The notes under the pieces: generated by a model
Database searches by the model: none
Told to the model about the DNA's origin: nothing
Seen by the model: only the letters and a program-made list of their open reading frames with translations
Shown here: positions 1 through 11,465 of the stretch, in pieces
Layout: each line of letters opens with the position of its first letter
Position numbering within the stretch: position 1 is the first letter of the stretch
Program-made: the position numbers and the translations under genes
Assembly: GCF_905147045.1 (NCBI RefSeq)
Contig: NC_065905.1
Location: 4,216,001 to 4,280,000 of the forward strand
DNA: 64,000 bases
Reading direction: 5' to 3'
Source: Nymphalis io
Lineage: Eukaryota; Arthropoda; Insecta; Lepidoptera; Nymphalidae

Positions 1-241
1 CATATTATGTAACTCATTGACAACTCTTTAAATGGGTACAATTAAGATAACATTAAATGTTATTTATAAATAAAACTAATATATAATAAATAAGAAAATT
101 ATAACGTTATTGAAGGACATATATACAATTAAAAGTCTTGTTTTTTGTTAGGCCAGGAACACTCGCAGTTGTACAAAGAACCCACCAAATTGTCATCACA
201 ATCTGATTAATGACTTAGAAACGCATGGAAGATATTCTTTT

Positions 242-374
242 TTTTATTATAGTATTGCAAAATTTATAGGTGGTACAGCTTTGTTTGTCCGTCTGTCCCC
301 ACTGGGTGGGCCCACATGAGTATGTAACACCTACCAACCCCAAACCCCTAGCGGGCAAAGCCACGGGCGGAAAA
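242..374 (+). mobile_element. Helitron-like / CTAG-repeat remnant
   Basis: TTTGTCCGTCTGTCCCC and the end block CTAGCGGGCAAAGCCACGGG followed by CGGAAAATTG recall the GAAGCCGCGGGCGGAAACTAG end of the lepidopteran repeats seen near 59.8 kb. Confidence 0.4.
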
Positions 375-591
375 TTGTGTTATAATAATTACCATTATAT
401 TTTTTTTTAATTTTTTTCATTATAATTTTTTTTAACTTTGTACTGAATCATTGATTAATAGTCAATACTAATATATAGTCATTTTTACTCAGGTTATATT
501 AATGAGGTATTTATGGATTAATAATTCTAGTATAATAATGTTAGTTTGGTTTTTTCTTCTAAATAATTTTAAATAACAGCTGCGATATGAA

Positions 592-883
592 GCCGAGATG
601 GCCTAGTGGTAAGAATGCGTGAATCTTAACCGATGATTGTGGTTTCAAACCCGGGCAAGTTCCACTGAATTTTATTTTTGTGATTATAAAATTAATTTGT
701 GATTATAACTCATCTCGTGCTTGCCGGTTACGGAAAACATCGTAAAGAAACCTGAATATGTGTATTCCACCAACCCTCATTGGAGCAGCGTGCTGGAATA
801 AACTCCAAACCTTCTCCTCAAATAGGAAGAGAAGGCCTTAGCCCAGCAGTGGGATATTCACAGACTGTTACTTTACTACTGCA
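592..883 (+). mobile_element. SINE-1, full-length tRNA-headed copy with 12-bp target duplication
   Basis: Starts GCCGAGATGGCCTAGTGG (pol III A box region), has a B box-like GGTTTCAAACC, then the body ending in CCTTAGCCCAGCAGTGGG and a GTTACTTTACTACTG-type tail. Flanked by identical CTGCGATATGAA at 580-591 and 884-895, which fixes both ends. Confidence 0.9.
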
Positions 884-1040
884 CTGCGATATGAAATGTT
901 TTTAAACTGAATCATTTGTACCCATATCGATACATGCAAGGCAATCCGATCATACCAAGGTCAGGAAATAAACTTGCACTCGTTTACCTATGTAAGTGGA
1001 TATTACTAAAGGTTGCACAGAAAAGGAAGACTAGGACGTA

Positions 1041-1108
1041 TGTTAACCTTCGTTTCTTAGAATTTTATAGTCAATGTTAACCTTCGTTTCTTAGAATTTT
1101 ATAGTCAA
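1041..1108 (+). repeat. 34-bp unit in perfect tandem, two copies
   Basis: TGTTAACCTTCGTTTCTTAG to TTATAGTCAA at 1041-1074 and again at 1075-1108. Confidence 0.95.
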
Positions 1109-1201
1109 TACCAATTGTAATATAATATGTCCAATTAATCATTTGAAAGCTATTATAAGACCAACTTAGGAAGTCAAATTATGGAGATGCATAGTAAGAT
1201 G

Positions 1202-1470
1202 TCGAGATGGCCCAGTGGTAAGAAGCAAGCACCTCTGAATTTTCATGTTCTTAATTTCTGTTTATAATTCATTTCTAGCTTTTCGGTGAAGGAAAACTTC
1301 GTGAGGAAACCTGCATGTGTCTAATTTCATCAAAATTTTGCCACATGTGTATTCCACCAACCCGCATTGGAGCAGCGTGGTGGAATAAGCTCCAAACCTT
1401 CTCCTCAAAAAGTGAGAGGAGGCCTTAGCCCAGCAGTGGGACATTTATAGGCTGTTACTTACTTACTTTT
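1202..1470 (+). mobile_element. SINE-1 with internal deletion of the B box
   Basis: GTCGAGATGGCCCAGTGGTAAGAA runs directly into GCAAGCACCTCTG: about 40 bp including the B box are missing. The 3' half is intact with tail GTTACTTACTTACTT. Flanked by ATAGTAAGATG (1191-1201) and ATAGTTAGATG (1471-1481), one mismatch. Confidence 0.85.
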
Positions 1471-1561
1471 ATAGTTAGATGTGGTATAAAAGGATGTTTG
1501 TGTCTAGTAAATACAACAATTGAATATAATTAAATATGTTATAGTTGTATTTTATTTAAAA

Positions 1562-1836
1562 TAGGTAGGGAGACTGGTAAGAAGGAGGCTTCCTGATGGT
1601 AAGTGGTAACCACGGCCATAGATATTGGCAAAGAAATATTTACCACCTCATACATCGCCAGTGCGCCACCATCCTTGCGAACTGAGCTGTTATGTCCTCC
1701 GTGCCTAAAGATACACTGGTTCGCTCACCCTTACAACCCGAACATAACAATACGGTAGAAGGTGGTAGAATATGTGATAAGTGGATGGTAACTAACGAAA
1801 AGCAGACTTCCACAAATCCCTACCACCAAATGAAAA
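1562..1836 (-). mobile_element. SINE-3 (A-tailed short repeat), diverged
   Basis: CTTCCTGATGGTAAGTGGTAACC, GCCAGTGCGCCACCATCCTTG and CCCTACCACCAAATG. Reverse, with the A-tail side at the left. Family consensus in sense: TGGTGGTAGAGCTTTGTGCAAG to ATGCTCGTCCGCC then TATAAAAAAA. Confidence 0.78.
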
Positions 1837-2391
1837 TATTGCTTATATGATCATTAATTTGTTCGTTATTATCTCTTGCCTACAAAAGCTATGTTAGGAC
1901 GGAAGGTGGAATTCGAATGAGGAGCAAATAGACGAATTGGTTCTGATGTTGTAGTGATATCAAACAACTAATTTGTCTATACCTAAAAAAACCGACTTCA
2001 AAGATAACCGAAAATACACTCATAAATGAAAAATACATTTTTTACTTTTTATTAAAAGGTTTTATAATTACGTCTGTTTGAAATCGATGCCAAATCATTG
2101 AAATATTCAAAACCCTTTTTTTATCATACTTCTATTCAATAATATCATTTGTAGCTACTTTATTGAATGTTTAATTATTTTCTATAATAAAATAAGCATT
2201 GGTAGTTTAATATTAAGAAATATTTATAAAGTTATTCTATCGACTAATTCAATATGTTTTTTATTTAAAAATTATATTCGTTTGCGTCAGCTTAAAATTT
2301 TCCACAGCAATGACCCTGAATGATTAATTGAAATCTTATTGTATTAATAAATAATATTGTTTCATGTACTTTTTGTAAATATTACTATAAA

Positions 2392-2395
<4 letters not shown>

Positions 2396-2460
<65 letters not shown>
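2396..2460. repeat. (TA)n microsatellite
   Basis: Uninterrupted TA dinucleotides of about 65 bp. Confidence 0.97.
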
Positions 2461-2465
<5 letters not shown>

Positions 2466-2640
2466 ACATGATTGTCTCATTGTGACTACTCATAACGTAT
2501 GTACATATCTTTTTTAACACGTGTTTTATAACATCAGATAAGCTTATAATCATAATCGAAAACAGAATCGGAATATGAAATCGATTTTTTTTATTCAATA
2601 AACTAATCCACGTAATAATAAATGGTAGATTTATAATATT

Positions 2641-2712
2641 GTAGGCGAACTGGCAAACTTGGCCACCTGATGGCAAGTACCATTCATGGAAATTGTCTTC
2701 GCAAGTACCTAT
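2641..2712 (-). mobile_element. SINE-3 3' end fragment
   Basis: GTAGGCGAACTGGCAAACTTGGCCACCTGATGGCAAGTACC is the family's tail end, with the rest missing. Confidence 0.6.
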
Positions 2713-3014
2713 TTACTTGAAGAACTAAGATGATCTAAATATCGCCACTTCGAAATATATTTCCTACTCAGATAGGGCAAGAATATCAGTAGTTACTGTT
2801 CTGTCAATGATATACATTTGATAGAATGAATATATTTTATAATTCTATTTCTTATATCTTTTACATAAATATATGCCGATTTGCTATAATAGTCCCACGC
2901 AGCTTAGGTATTATGGTGTACAATAATTTGAAAATTGATATTAATAATGTTTATCTTTACCTTGAAAAAATATATACATTAATGACACAAATATAAGCTA
3001 CTGAAGTAAAAAAA

Positions 3015-3107
3015 ATGTGTTGCCGTCACCATTTGCAGATATAAAACGTCGAACGTTGCAGATATAAAATGTGTTGCCGTCCATTGGCAGATATAAAACG
3101 TCGAAAT
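3015..3107 (+). repeat. Imperfect tandem repeat with TGCAGATATAAAA core
   Basis: TGTGTTGCCGTC occurs twice and GCAGATATAAAA three times, followed by CGTCGAA in two of them: a unit of roughly 45-50 bp with a partial third copy. Confidence 0.8.
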
Positions 3108-3337
3108 TTACGATTAAAAGAATTAATCATTAAATAAATAATAAGTAAAATAAATAATAATATAAATATATTTTTCTTTTTATTAAATTTAGCGATGAAA
3201 TACCTATGTAATATACGCGGCACGCACAAACACGGGAGTAGATAACACCATACGAATCGGTCATACACCCGAGACACGCCAATGGGTGTTTCAGAGCAAT
3301 GAATTTGAAATATTAATTTTGTTATATGCGGACATTG

Positions 3338-3482
3338 AGTAAAAAAAGTCTACCTGGCTGAATTTGCACGTAATTCGCATATCGTTGGTGGTCAACGTCC
3401 TCGATCAAATCGTATTTCCCGTACAAACTACACCCACAGGCATTGTCAAATCAAGTATGTCCGATGCTGACTGTGGCTCTTT
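3338..3482. other. GC-richer segment, open on both strands, unassigned
   Basis: + frame VYLAEFARNSHIVGGQRPRS and onward (about 45 codons to a stop); - frame GKYDLIEDVDHQRYANYVQI and onward. Either could be an old coding fragment; no domain is recognisable and no splice pattern was convincing. Confidence 0.3.
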
Positions 3483-5228
3483 CCCTAATCTGTAATAATA
3501 CTAACTCCATATTTTTTATCATCTATATAATCCTTTATTGAGTAATGTGCATTACTAATTAAAGTTCTCACCACGAGATTTAAATTTATTTATTGCCAAA
3601 GCTAATTGTATACTGACGCTAATATTTGAGTGGTAAGCGTTCCTAAATCATTAATCCGGTTAAATTGAATGAAGTTAGGACAAATATTATTAACTAACGT
3701 ACACCTCTAATTAAGCGTAAAGTTTCTTTACCATATATGTCTTTATATAACGTTATAGGGTACCGAGTACTTTGTTGTCAAATTAAGGAATAACGAGAAT
3801 TATAAAAAAAGCTCATTAAGATTAGGATTGGAACCTGTGACCCAAGATCAAAATCTTTGTTATCTATCCGCTAACACTTATATTATCTGCTTATTTGATT
3901 TGAACCTGTGAAGTTACCATCATATGGCCAATTCGCTCTTTAGGCTTCCTAAAATATTTTAAAAATTACATCTTAAGTTGGATACGTTCTTATTTAATAT
4001 TTGTTTTATATGAGCCTCGAGAGTGTTTAAAGTTTTGTTTGAAGTGGTTTTCACTCTTTTGCAGTCGGAGAAATTGCTCTTCAGGGCAACTTAGAAAGGA
4101 AAACTAAGTGCTGTTACTTAAAGTTTTCTTTAGCTTAGCACAGAAAATTTTCAGATGGTACTTTTTTATAATTAAACTCTTTCGAATTCGACTTCTATCT
4201 TCAATGTTAATAAATATACCATTAGTAATTGTAAAATAGTTGTTTTTGATCGACATTCATTTTCATTTTTTTAAGGTGTTCAGATCGTGTTTGTGTGTAA
4301 GGAGCAAACTGATTCGATTAATAATAACATTCAACTTTTAAATAATAAGCACTTAATAATTATCTGTTTAAAAAACAAAACGGCTTAAAATGAAATTCGA
4401 AACCATAAAAATTATTTATATATCTCATATTTTTCACCCTTAATTGTTTGTAGTTGTATTTTTTTTCTAATTTAAATGGGAAATATACCCTTCATAATCT
4501 CAAAAAAAAAAAGAATTTTCCAAATCAGTTCATAAACGTCGGAGTTTCAAGGAAACAAACATAAAAGAAAAAAACATTGAATTGAGAACCTCCTCTATAT
4601 CTATATTCAGGTATGTATATTAATTTTAAAACATTATGAAAAATACATACGTTACTAATTTTAGGTACCTTTAATATTCATGTTTTAACTGCGATCATAA
4701 CTTTTATTTACCTGATTTTGATTGACTTCCATGTGTCATTGTCACGAACTGACTAGGAGATACGCGCCCCTTCGTCTGTTGGAATTTTTTTCGACGACCT
4801 GTATAAATTTTTATTATATTTATTTCTACTATAATGCTTCGAACTCACGATACTAATAATCCTGGATTAAAACTAGAATATCGTAAAAGTTTAAATTGCA
4901 CAGATACTTAAATAAATATTCTTTTTTTATTTATCCTAATAGAACGAATGAATGAATATTAAGGTTCAATCAAAAATGGAGAGAATGATAAATTTATAAT
5001 ATAATATGCAAATAATATAACATAAATAAAATGAGAAAGCCGGTAGTGGGCAGTAAACGCGCTAAAAAATATGGTGTTACGAATACTAATAATAGACGAG
5101 ACATTAGGCTACTTTTACACTTTCTTTTTATACTGCCTCAATAACAGCCCGGGCAGCCAGTTGGTATTACATTCCCTTACGTCGGAGAGCACGTAAAGCC
5201 GGTGCTGCGTGTAATCTCTCACCGGTCG
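3483..5228. other. AT-rich region, nothing identified
   Basis: No reading frame, SINE head or inverted ends seen. A tRNA-like scrap (GGATTGGAACCTGTGACCC) lies at 3826 and a piece resembling SINE tails (GGAGAGCACGTAAAGCCGG) at 5183. Confidence 0.5.
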
Positions 5229-5523
5229 AGCGGTTTTTTTTTTTTATAGATGGTGGACGAGCATATAGGCCACCTGATGGTAAGTGGTCATCAAACGCCC
5301 TTAGACATTGGAATTGTAAGAAATGTCAACCATCGCTTACAGCCAATGCGCCACCAACCTTGGGAACTAAGATTTTATGTCCCTTGTGCCTGTAATTACA
5401 CTGGCTCACTCACCCTTCAAACCGGAACACAACAATATCAAGTATTGTTGTTTTGCGGTAGAATATCTGATGAGTGGGTGGTACCTACCCAGACGAGCTT
5501 GCACAAAGCCCTACCACCAGTAA
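5229..5523 (-). mobile_element. SINE-3, full length
   Basis: T-run, TGGACGAGCATATAGGCCACC, GCGCCACCAACCTTGGGAAC, ACACTGGCTCACTCACCC, GAGTGGGTGGTACCTACCC and AGCTTGCACAAAGCCCTACC: complete and little diverged. It opens a 119-codon chance reading frame. Confidence 0.88.
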
Positions 5524-6095
5524 AACGGATTGTTGTCCGTTCGGATTGTGACAGTGAGAACTTACGAATCAAAATACTACGAACGATAGATGGGTGGGTA
5601 AATGTATGAAAATAATAAGACGAAGAGAAATATATGTAAACGTCAATAAGACAATTCTATTATTACGTAAACGAAATGAATAGTTTCTTGAATATAGTAA
5701 CTGGACTAAAGTTAACCAAATAAACTATGATATACTAAAATTACGTCATATAAATTGACTACACAGGATTTGTAAAGCTTAAGCTAATGTTCAAATCAGT
5801 TGTTTTCCTTACAAATAATCAAAATTTATCTCATTATAAATGGTGGTTTAAATACCCAAACGTTTTAATACATGCCATAGTATTTTTAATATAAAGGGAT
5901 AATTTACATCCTGAAGATTCACGTCCTTATAGCCTCATTAAAATTCCACTAAATCACCAAGTCTATGTAACACGAAGATGAAAGTATTTGAGAAATTTAA
6001 TTACTCAACACTTTTTTTTAATTATTGTTTGATAACGTAAAATAGATGGTACGTACTTTCGAGTTATTACTTGAAAAATGATATACACTTGATAT

Positions 6096-6181
6096 ATAGC
6101 TTAACAATAAAACGTAAGGAATAAACTCGAAATGAGACGTAAAAATCAATCGTGAAATGTCAAAAAGTGATATATTCACCA
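6096..6181 (+). repeat. Dispersed repeat R5, copy 1
   Basis: ATAAACTCGAAATGAGACG, ATCGTGAAATGTCAAAAAGTG and ATATATTCAC. Shares its core with the copies at 11127, 15908 and 28360. Confidence 0.5.
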
Positions 6182-6207
6182 TTCCTCTCATCGCAACCAA
6201 CGATGAT

Positions 6208-6340
6208 TTCCCTTGCGCCTGTAGTTACACTGGCTCACTCTTCCGACAGATACATAAAATACTAAGTTGCTGTTTGCCCGTATAATATTTGATGGTACCT
6301 AGCAGGCGGGTTTGCACAAATTCCGACCGCCAAGTAAAAT
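6208..6340 (-). mobile_element. SINE-3 5' half
   Basis: TGCGCCTGTAGTTACACTGG and GGCGGGTTTGCACAAATTCC keep family order; the tail half is absent. Confidence 0.65.
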
Positions 6341-6718
6341 CTTAAGTACATTTGCAGCTTTTTCATATACTTGCACGGGATACATTAAAGTGATTGTTTT
6401 CATTAAGGAAAAATTGGTCACGACATAATTACCGAACGTTGCTCAAAGATCGTTAAACTGAGTCGGATAATAGTTGTACAGTTTTGTATAGCGCTATCGA
6501 TAATACTTCCAGTATTATAATGCAATCGAATGGAGATATGAATAGCAATAATTCTTCCGCCAAGGTACTCAATGTCAGTACAATTAACTGCACGCTAAAC
6601 ACACGCAACCAGCTCTTATTTATTTAGGGGGGTGGTTGGCGTGGTTGGTAGATACTTGCCTTTCACGCCGAAGGTTGTGGGTTCGATTCCATATCTGTTT
6701 GTCCTGATTTGGTTGTAA

Positions 6719-6750
6719 TTATATATATATATATATATATACAATACATA

Positions 6751-6786
<36 letters not shown>
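6719..6786. repeat. (TA)n pair inside SINE-4
   Basis: Two TA tracts (6719-6741, about 6753-6786) separated by CAATACATACT, replacing the TATATAAGTATGTAT stretch of other SINE-4 copies. Confidence 0.95.
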
Positions 6787-6788
<2 letters not shown>

Positions 6789-6880
6789 AAAGAAGAAGTA
6801 TATGTAGTATATCAGTTGTATGGTTTCCATAGTACATGCTCTGCTTAGCTTGGGATCAGATGGCCGTGTGTGAATAATGT

Positions 6881-7207
6881 AACAGTAAATAGTAACAGTA
6901 ACAGCCTGTTAATGTCCCACTGCTGGGCTAAGGCTCCTCTCCCTTTTGAGGAGAAGGTTTGGAGCTTATTTCACCACGCTGTTCCAATGCGGGTTGGTAG
7001 AACACACATGTGATCCATTTCGATGAAATTAGACACATGCAGGTTTCCTCACGATGTATTCCTTCACCGTCAAGCACGAGATGAATTATAAGCACAAATT
7101 AAGCACATGAAAATTCAGTGGTGCTGTCCGGGTTTGAACCCACGATCATCGGTTAAGATTCACGCGTTCTTACCACTAGGCCATCTCGGCTCTTATCATA
7201 ATTCCCA
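6881..7207 (-). mobile_element. SINE-1 nested inside a SINE-4 copy
   Basis: Reverse orientation: tail CAGTAACAG repeats on the left, head CCATCTCGGCTC at 7182-7193. A perfect 10-bp duplication TGAATAATGT (6871-6880, 7208-7217) splits the SINE-4 end motif GAATAATGTCCCAGGATATT. Confidence 0.9.
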
Positions 7208-7245
7208 TGAATAATGTCCCAGGATATTATTATTATTATTATTTA

Positions 7246-8673
7246 ATTTCACTTATAACCTATAGCATTCCAATCAGAGATGGAGTAAAGACGAATAAAC
7301 AACACTTTGACATTGAAATGACACGTTATCATATTTGATACATGAATATAATTTATTAAATTGTTTATTTTGTATTACATATGTAATATTTAATTTATTT
7401 AAACTACAAATTAATAAGCAATGATTCTAAATGGATATTAATTAAAAAATATATATATATATTTATTGTTATGAGGATTTATATTGTTATGGTGCAATTA
7501 CTTCAAGTTAATATCAACTATGCACCTACTAGTAGTTTCGTCTATTTTTAAATATTCAAAACGATATCATTAATTTTTTCTTTACACATATTGTTTCCGC
7601 GTCACTACGCCTAAAATGTAAATATACAAGCATTTTTACTGTCATTGAATTTTGAGCGTTATAACATCGAAATACGGTATGAATTTGAGCGTTAAATATT
7701 AAAAGGCTGTGATGCAGGTTCCACGAGACCGTCACTTTCACTTACCGAGACAAGTTCAAGGAGAACAAGGCTTTAAACTCTAAAATACAAGGTTGTTTTT
7801 ATGTAAACAAATGCTGTGAACGGAAGTAGAAAGTATAATCGTTAATACGACAGAATCATTTATTTATTTATTTATTTAAAATACTAAACGGTATTTATTT
7901 ACAAGGTTAACTGTTACAATGGATACATTACAATATGATATGTATAATATATAACCTGTGTTAATATAAATATAATATTAAACATACATATTTAAATTAT
8001 AATCTGTGGTATTGCCTAATTATTGACCCACCAACAAGTCGCTACTTGAATAATTGTTTTCATTTGCTATTTATTTACCAACACAACTAAAAGGGCTTAA
8101 AAGGTGATTACATCCGTATATATAGAGAAATAAACGGTCATCGAACTTTGTATTTTTTTATTGATAGCCTAAACCTCAAATTAGACAGGATTTGTCTGGC
8201 TGGAGTTCCAATCATAGTATCAACATAAATAGACAATTAGCAAATGCGTCTTGGCAATGTCGATGATCACAGATTTACTGCCATTAACAATAAGGTGATA
8301 TTTTCTCGTCTGCTCTGCTCATTTTCTCTGCTCTCGCTCTGGTCTGCTCTGTAAATATAAATATTTATTCAAGTAGTTTAAACGTAAAGCTAACGCAAAT
8401 ATACCGATGAATATATTTTACCTAAAACAACAAATAACAATCACGGCACTGTCTTGCTTTCTCCACTAATATTTAAATGTCAGAAAGCGAGTTTTCTATT
8501 CAAATATAATTTAGCAACTAGCCTACATTAAACTATGAAATGTGTCAATTTATTGTATACATGGCATAGCATCCTAATAATATCGTCGCATGCTTTCGAA
8601 ATACTCCTTAATATATCCGTAAAGAAATGCCGTGTATAATTTTCATTTAATATATGACTTATTCATTTATATA
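7246..8673. other. AT-rich region, one possible LINE tail
   Basis: (ATTT)n at 7860-7880 followed by AAATACTAAACGGTATTTATTTAC could be the reverse 3' end of a CR1-like LINE. TCTGCTCTGCTCATTTTCTC at 8310 is low complexity. Otherwise nothing. Confidence 0.4.
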
Positions 8674-10288
8674 CACTGGCCGCCAAAAAAATCGACCTAC
8701 CCGTATTTTTTTACTTACAAAGTTGTTATCTTAACTATGCGACGACCTAGGTGGATTGTTTTACTTATGGGACATACATTTAACATTTTATTACCCACTT
8801 GATATTGATTTGGAGGAGTTGTAAGTGTTATTGAGGATATTTGGAATATTTTTAAAGTATTGATAAGAAAACGTTACTTTGTGCACAAAGTGCATGGTTA
8901 GTTTATTTCCAGTTCTTAACGCGGAGTCATCTCGGTTCGATGTTTATTATTGATTAAGTGTATGAAACTTTGTTGAAACAATAATTTTAATAAGTTTAAA
9001 CATAAAAAATGGATACTACTGAAGCAGAAACTGTAGCTCTTATTCATGAGGGGTTAAGTCAGCGAAATGTGGCTAGAACACTAAAATTAAGTCGTTCAGC
9101 GGTGCGAAGTGTGTACAAACGCTACTTGGAGACTGGGGAGTATCGCCGGAGACCAGGATCTGGCAGGGGGCGTGTCACGAACCCGACCGATGACCGTTTT
9201 ATTGGTTTGACGTCTTTAAGAAACCGACATCTTTCGGCTGTTGACGTTCAAGGTAGACTCCGAGAAAGTCGTGGAGTGTCTGTGAGTGAAAATATTGTAA
9301 GAAGAAGACTTCGAGAGCAAAACTTAACCCCATCACTAGCCAGCAACAGAACCAAAACTCGCAGCATCCCATCGACAAGCAAGACTACAATTTGCTAGGC
9401 AGCACGTCGATTGGACACTGGACCAATGGGAGACAGTATTGTTCAGTGATGAAAGCCGAATGTCTCTAGTAGGCTCTGATGGACGACGTAACGTCATGCG
9501 AAGGCCAGGAGAACGCTACTCTCAGTGTTGCATTCGAGAAACAGTCCGATTTGGTGGAGGCTCTACAATGTTTTGGGGAGGTATTTCTTTGACGGGACGC
9601 ACAGAGCTGGTTTTTTTCCGTAATCGTGCTGTTAATGCTGAAACTTACATAACGGACATTCTGGAGCCTCATGTGATGCCTTAAACTGGATATATTGGGG
9701 ATAATTTCCAACTTATGCACGACAACGCACGACCTCACGTCGCTAGAATTGTTAAAGACTATCTCAGGGAAGTCGAAATTCCAGTTATGCAGTGGCCAGC
9801 CAATAGTCCGGACTTAAACCCGATAGAGCACCTCAGGGACCAGCTAAAACGTACGGTTCGAGCACGAAATCCAATTCCAGAAACCCTGAATCAACTGGAA
9901 GCTGCCCTAACTGAAGAATGGCCACGGACCCCACAGGATGACATTAAAAAGCTAATCAGGTCACTTAATAGGCGTATGCAGGCAGTAATTAGGTCAAGAG
10001 GAGGAAACACTCCCTATTAAAGTAAGATTTAGGCACCCAAATTTAAAAACAAACGGCATAATCGTTTTGTACACAAAAAAATAAAATTGCGTAAAATTTT
10101 GTGTTTTCGTGTTTTGTCACATATTTACCTAAAAACCTATTTTTTGCGCACTATTTCTGTTTTTGTACAATCCTACAATTGCATTTTTTCATTATCAATC
10201 TTAAAAATATAAATATGTGGTAGTTTAAAACCATACGATAGCTTTTTTACAAAAAATGTAGGTGGGTCGATTTTTTTGGAGGCCAGTG
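8674..10288 (+). mobile_element. Tc1-family DNA transposon, full length with TIRs and TA duplication
   Basis: The left end CACTGGCCGCCAAAAAAATC and the right end (as reverse complement) CACTGGCCTCCAAAAAAATC form imperfect terminal inverted repeats of about 28 bp. Each side is flanked by TA (8672-8673 and 10289-10290), the Tc1/mariner target. The length of 1615 bp is normal for an autonomous Tc1. It carries a transposase frame (9009-10020) broken by one frameshift and one stop. Confidence 0.93.
9009..10020 (+). pseudogene. Tc1 transposase, inactivated by one frameshift and one nonsense codon
   Basis: Cut-and-paste transposase. N-terminal part: helix-turn-helix DNA-binding domain (LSQRNVARTLKLSRSAVRSVYKR, residues about 15-37) and a basic GRGR hook. 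The frame shifts near 9340, just after NLTPSLA, and continues from about 9341 in the +1 frame with RQARLQFARQHVDW and the first catalytic Asp in LFSDES. It then shows FWGG, a TAA stop at 9682-9684, and QLMHDNARPH (second Asp) and SPDLNPIEH (Glu). 34 residues separate the second Asp from the Glu, so the triad is DD34E as in Tc1. It ends NTPY and TAA at 10020. Both lesions block a full product, but the TIRs are intact, so the copy could be moved in trans. Confidence 0.9.
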
Positions 10289-10290
10289 TA

Positions 10291-11121
10291 TATATATTAT
10301 TTATAGCACACCAAGACTTTAAAAAAATGCACATTGATTTATAAACGTTGCATGAGGTCCAACAGGCGATAAATTACGCCCAGACGAAGGAGTTTTTACT
10401 CTTCAATTTTTCTTTTTAATTTTAAGTTGTGAGATTTTATAATGATGGAATATTGTAATAAATTACAGTATGGTGCACCATTATATACATTTTACAATAT
10501 AAATAAATAGTTTCCGCGCTTCTGAGAGGGATGTTTTATGTACTCGATGTATTTTTCTTTAGCCCTGACATCATACATCGATCACATATAATGGTCGCTT
10601 GAGTAGTTAAGACGGAAAAATTAAATATATATATATATATATATATGATTATATATCTGACATTATCTGAATTAAATATAATCGAATATCAATATAACAA
10701 TTCAAGGCTTGTTTACGAATTTATGTCTCTTATGCTTAAAGCATTAATTATTTTTAAAGTAATAATATTTTTATTATTATAATAATGTTTGTATGTAATG
10801 CATTTTGATGATTTTAAGATATTATTGAACCACTGGAAATCTTCTCGAGTAATAAAATTGTTTAAATCTTAGTCAAGGTTTAATTAACTAGATTTTAATA
10901 ACTAAGGTCAACAGCCCCATACTTCCCGTTGACCTAGAATTTTAATCTTTGTGTAAAAAAAACACAAAATAAAAAACAAATCGATAAAATTTTTGATTTC
11001 ATAACAGTAGTGATAAAAATATTTTTATAGATTTTCAAAATATGACCTGAATGTAAAATACCATATATAATAGTTTCGAACCCTCGTTGATTGGCGTTTA
11101 GCTGTAGAGCTATTATGTAAT
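10291..11121. other. AT-rich region, nothing identified
   Basis: A short TA tract at 10624-10646 and a Helitron-like scrap (GGTCGCTTGAGTAGTTAAGACGG) at 10592 only. Confidence 0.5.
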
Positions 11122-11205
11122 AAACTAGGAACTCACCGCAGAACACGGTATTGAAATGTCAGGAAACTATATGCGACTTTGATGATAATTATAACATTTA
11201 AACAA
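11122..11205 (+). repeat. Dispersed repeat R5, copy 2
   Basis: AACTAGGAACTCACCGCAGAACACGG, TTGAAATGTCAGG and CTTTGATGATAATTATAACATT. Confidence 0.55.
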
Positions 11206-11239
11206 AGCATTAAAATTGTTATGAGGAAACCTGCATGTG

Positions 11240-11465
11240 TTGCATAATAATCTGCCTCAGTGGCTAGATATAAAGCCGCAGATCCCGTGGTCCTGTGTTC
11301 AAGCCCCAGGTCGGACTGATAAAAAGTTATAGGGTTTTTCTGTCGAAGATTTTCGTAGCCGACCGGAGTCTGGAATATGGATGTGTATACACTCTCGTAT
11401 CCCGGAAAGCACGTAAAACCGTTGCACGTAAAGCGCGGGACGCGCCTGAACTCCTTCCTGAAATA
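11240..11465 (+). mobile_element. SINE-2, tRNA-headed family, forward copy
   Basis: Head CTGCCTCAGTGGCTAGA with B box-like TGTGTTCAAGCCCCAGGTCG, then AAAAAGTTATAGGGTTTTTCTG and a GCACGTAAA-type body. The block AAGTTATTGGGTTTTT following a tRNA-like head defines the family in this window. A 20-bp SINE-1-like piece (ATGAGGAAACCTGCATGTGT) abuts it at 11219. Confidence 0.75.

Larger units (their letters stand above)
6631..7245 (+). mobile_element. SINE-4 (tRNA-headed), split by a SINE-1 and expanded by (TA)n
   Basis: Head GTTGGCGTGGTTGGTAGATAC (A box) and GTGGGTTCGATTCC (B box), then GTAATTATATATA expanded into two TA tracts, CAGTTGTATGGTTTCCATAG, GGGATCAGATGGCCGTGTG and, after the nested SINE-1, the terminal CCCAGGATATTATTATT. 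Confidence 0.85.

Noticed and set aside
593..662. tRNA gene (A box TGGCCTAGTGG and B box TTTCAAACC)
   Set aside because: The tRNA-like part is the head of SINE-1 and is followed by SINE body; no complete cloverleaf with acceptor stem.
1262..1444. Conserved 60-codon frame MSHCWAKASS, also at 40647 and relatives at 42796 and 50017
   Set aside because: It is the 3' half of SINE-1; recurrence reflects copy number, not a protein family.
5250..5609. 119-codon open frame
   Set aside because: Lies almost wholly in a SINE-3; the same peptide appears from other SINE-3 copies (27152-27424, 48394-48588, 61740-61928), so it is repeat sequence read by chance.
9466..9738. Reverse frame across the Tc1 element
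   Set aside because: Antisense shadow of the transposase.
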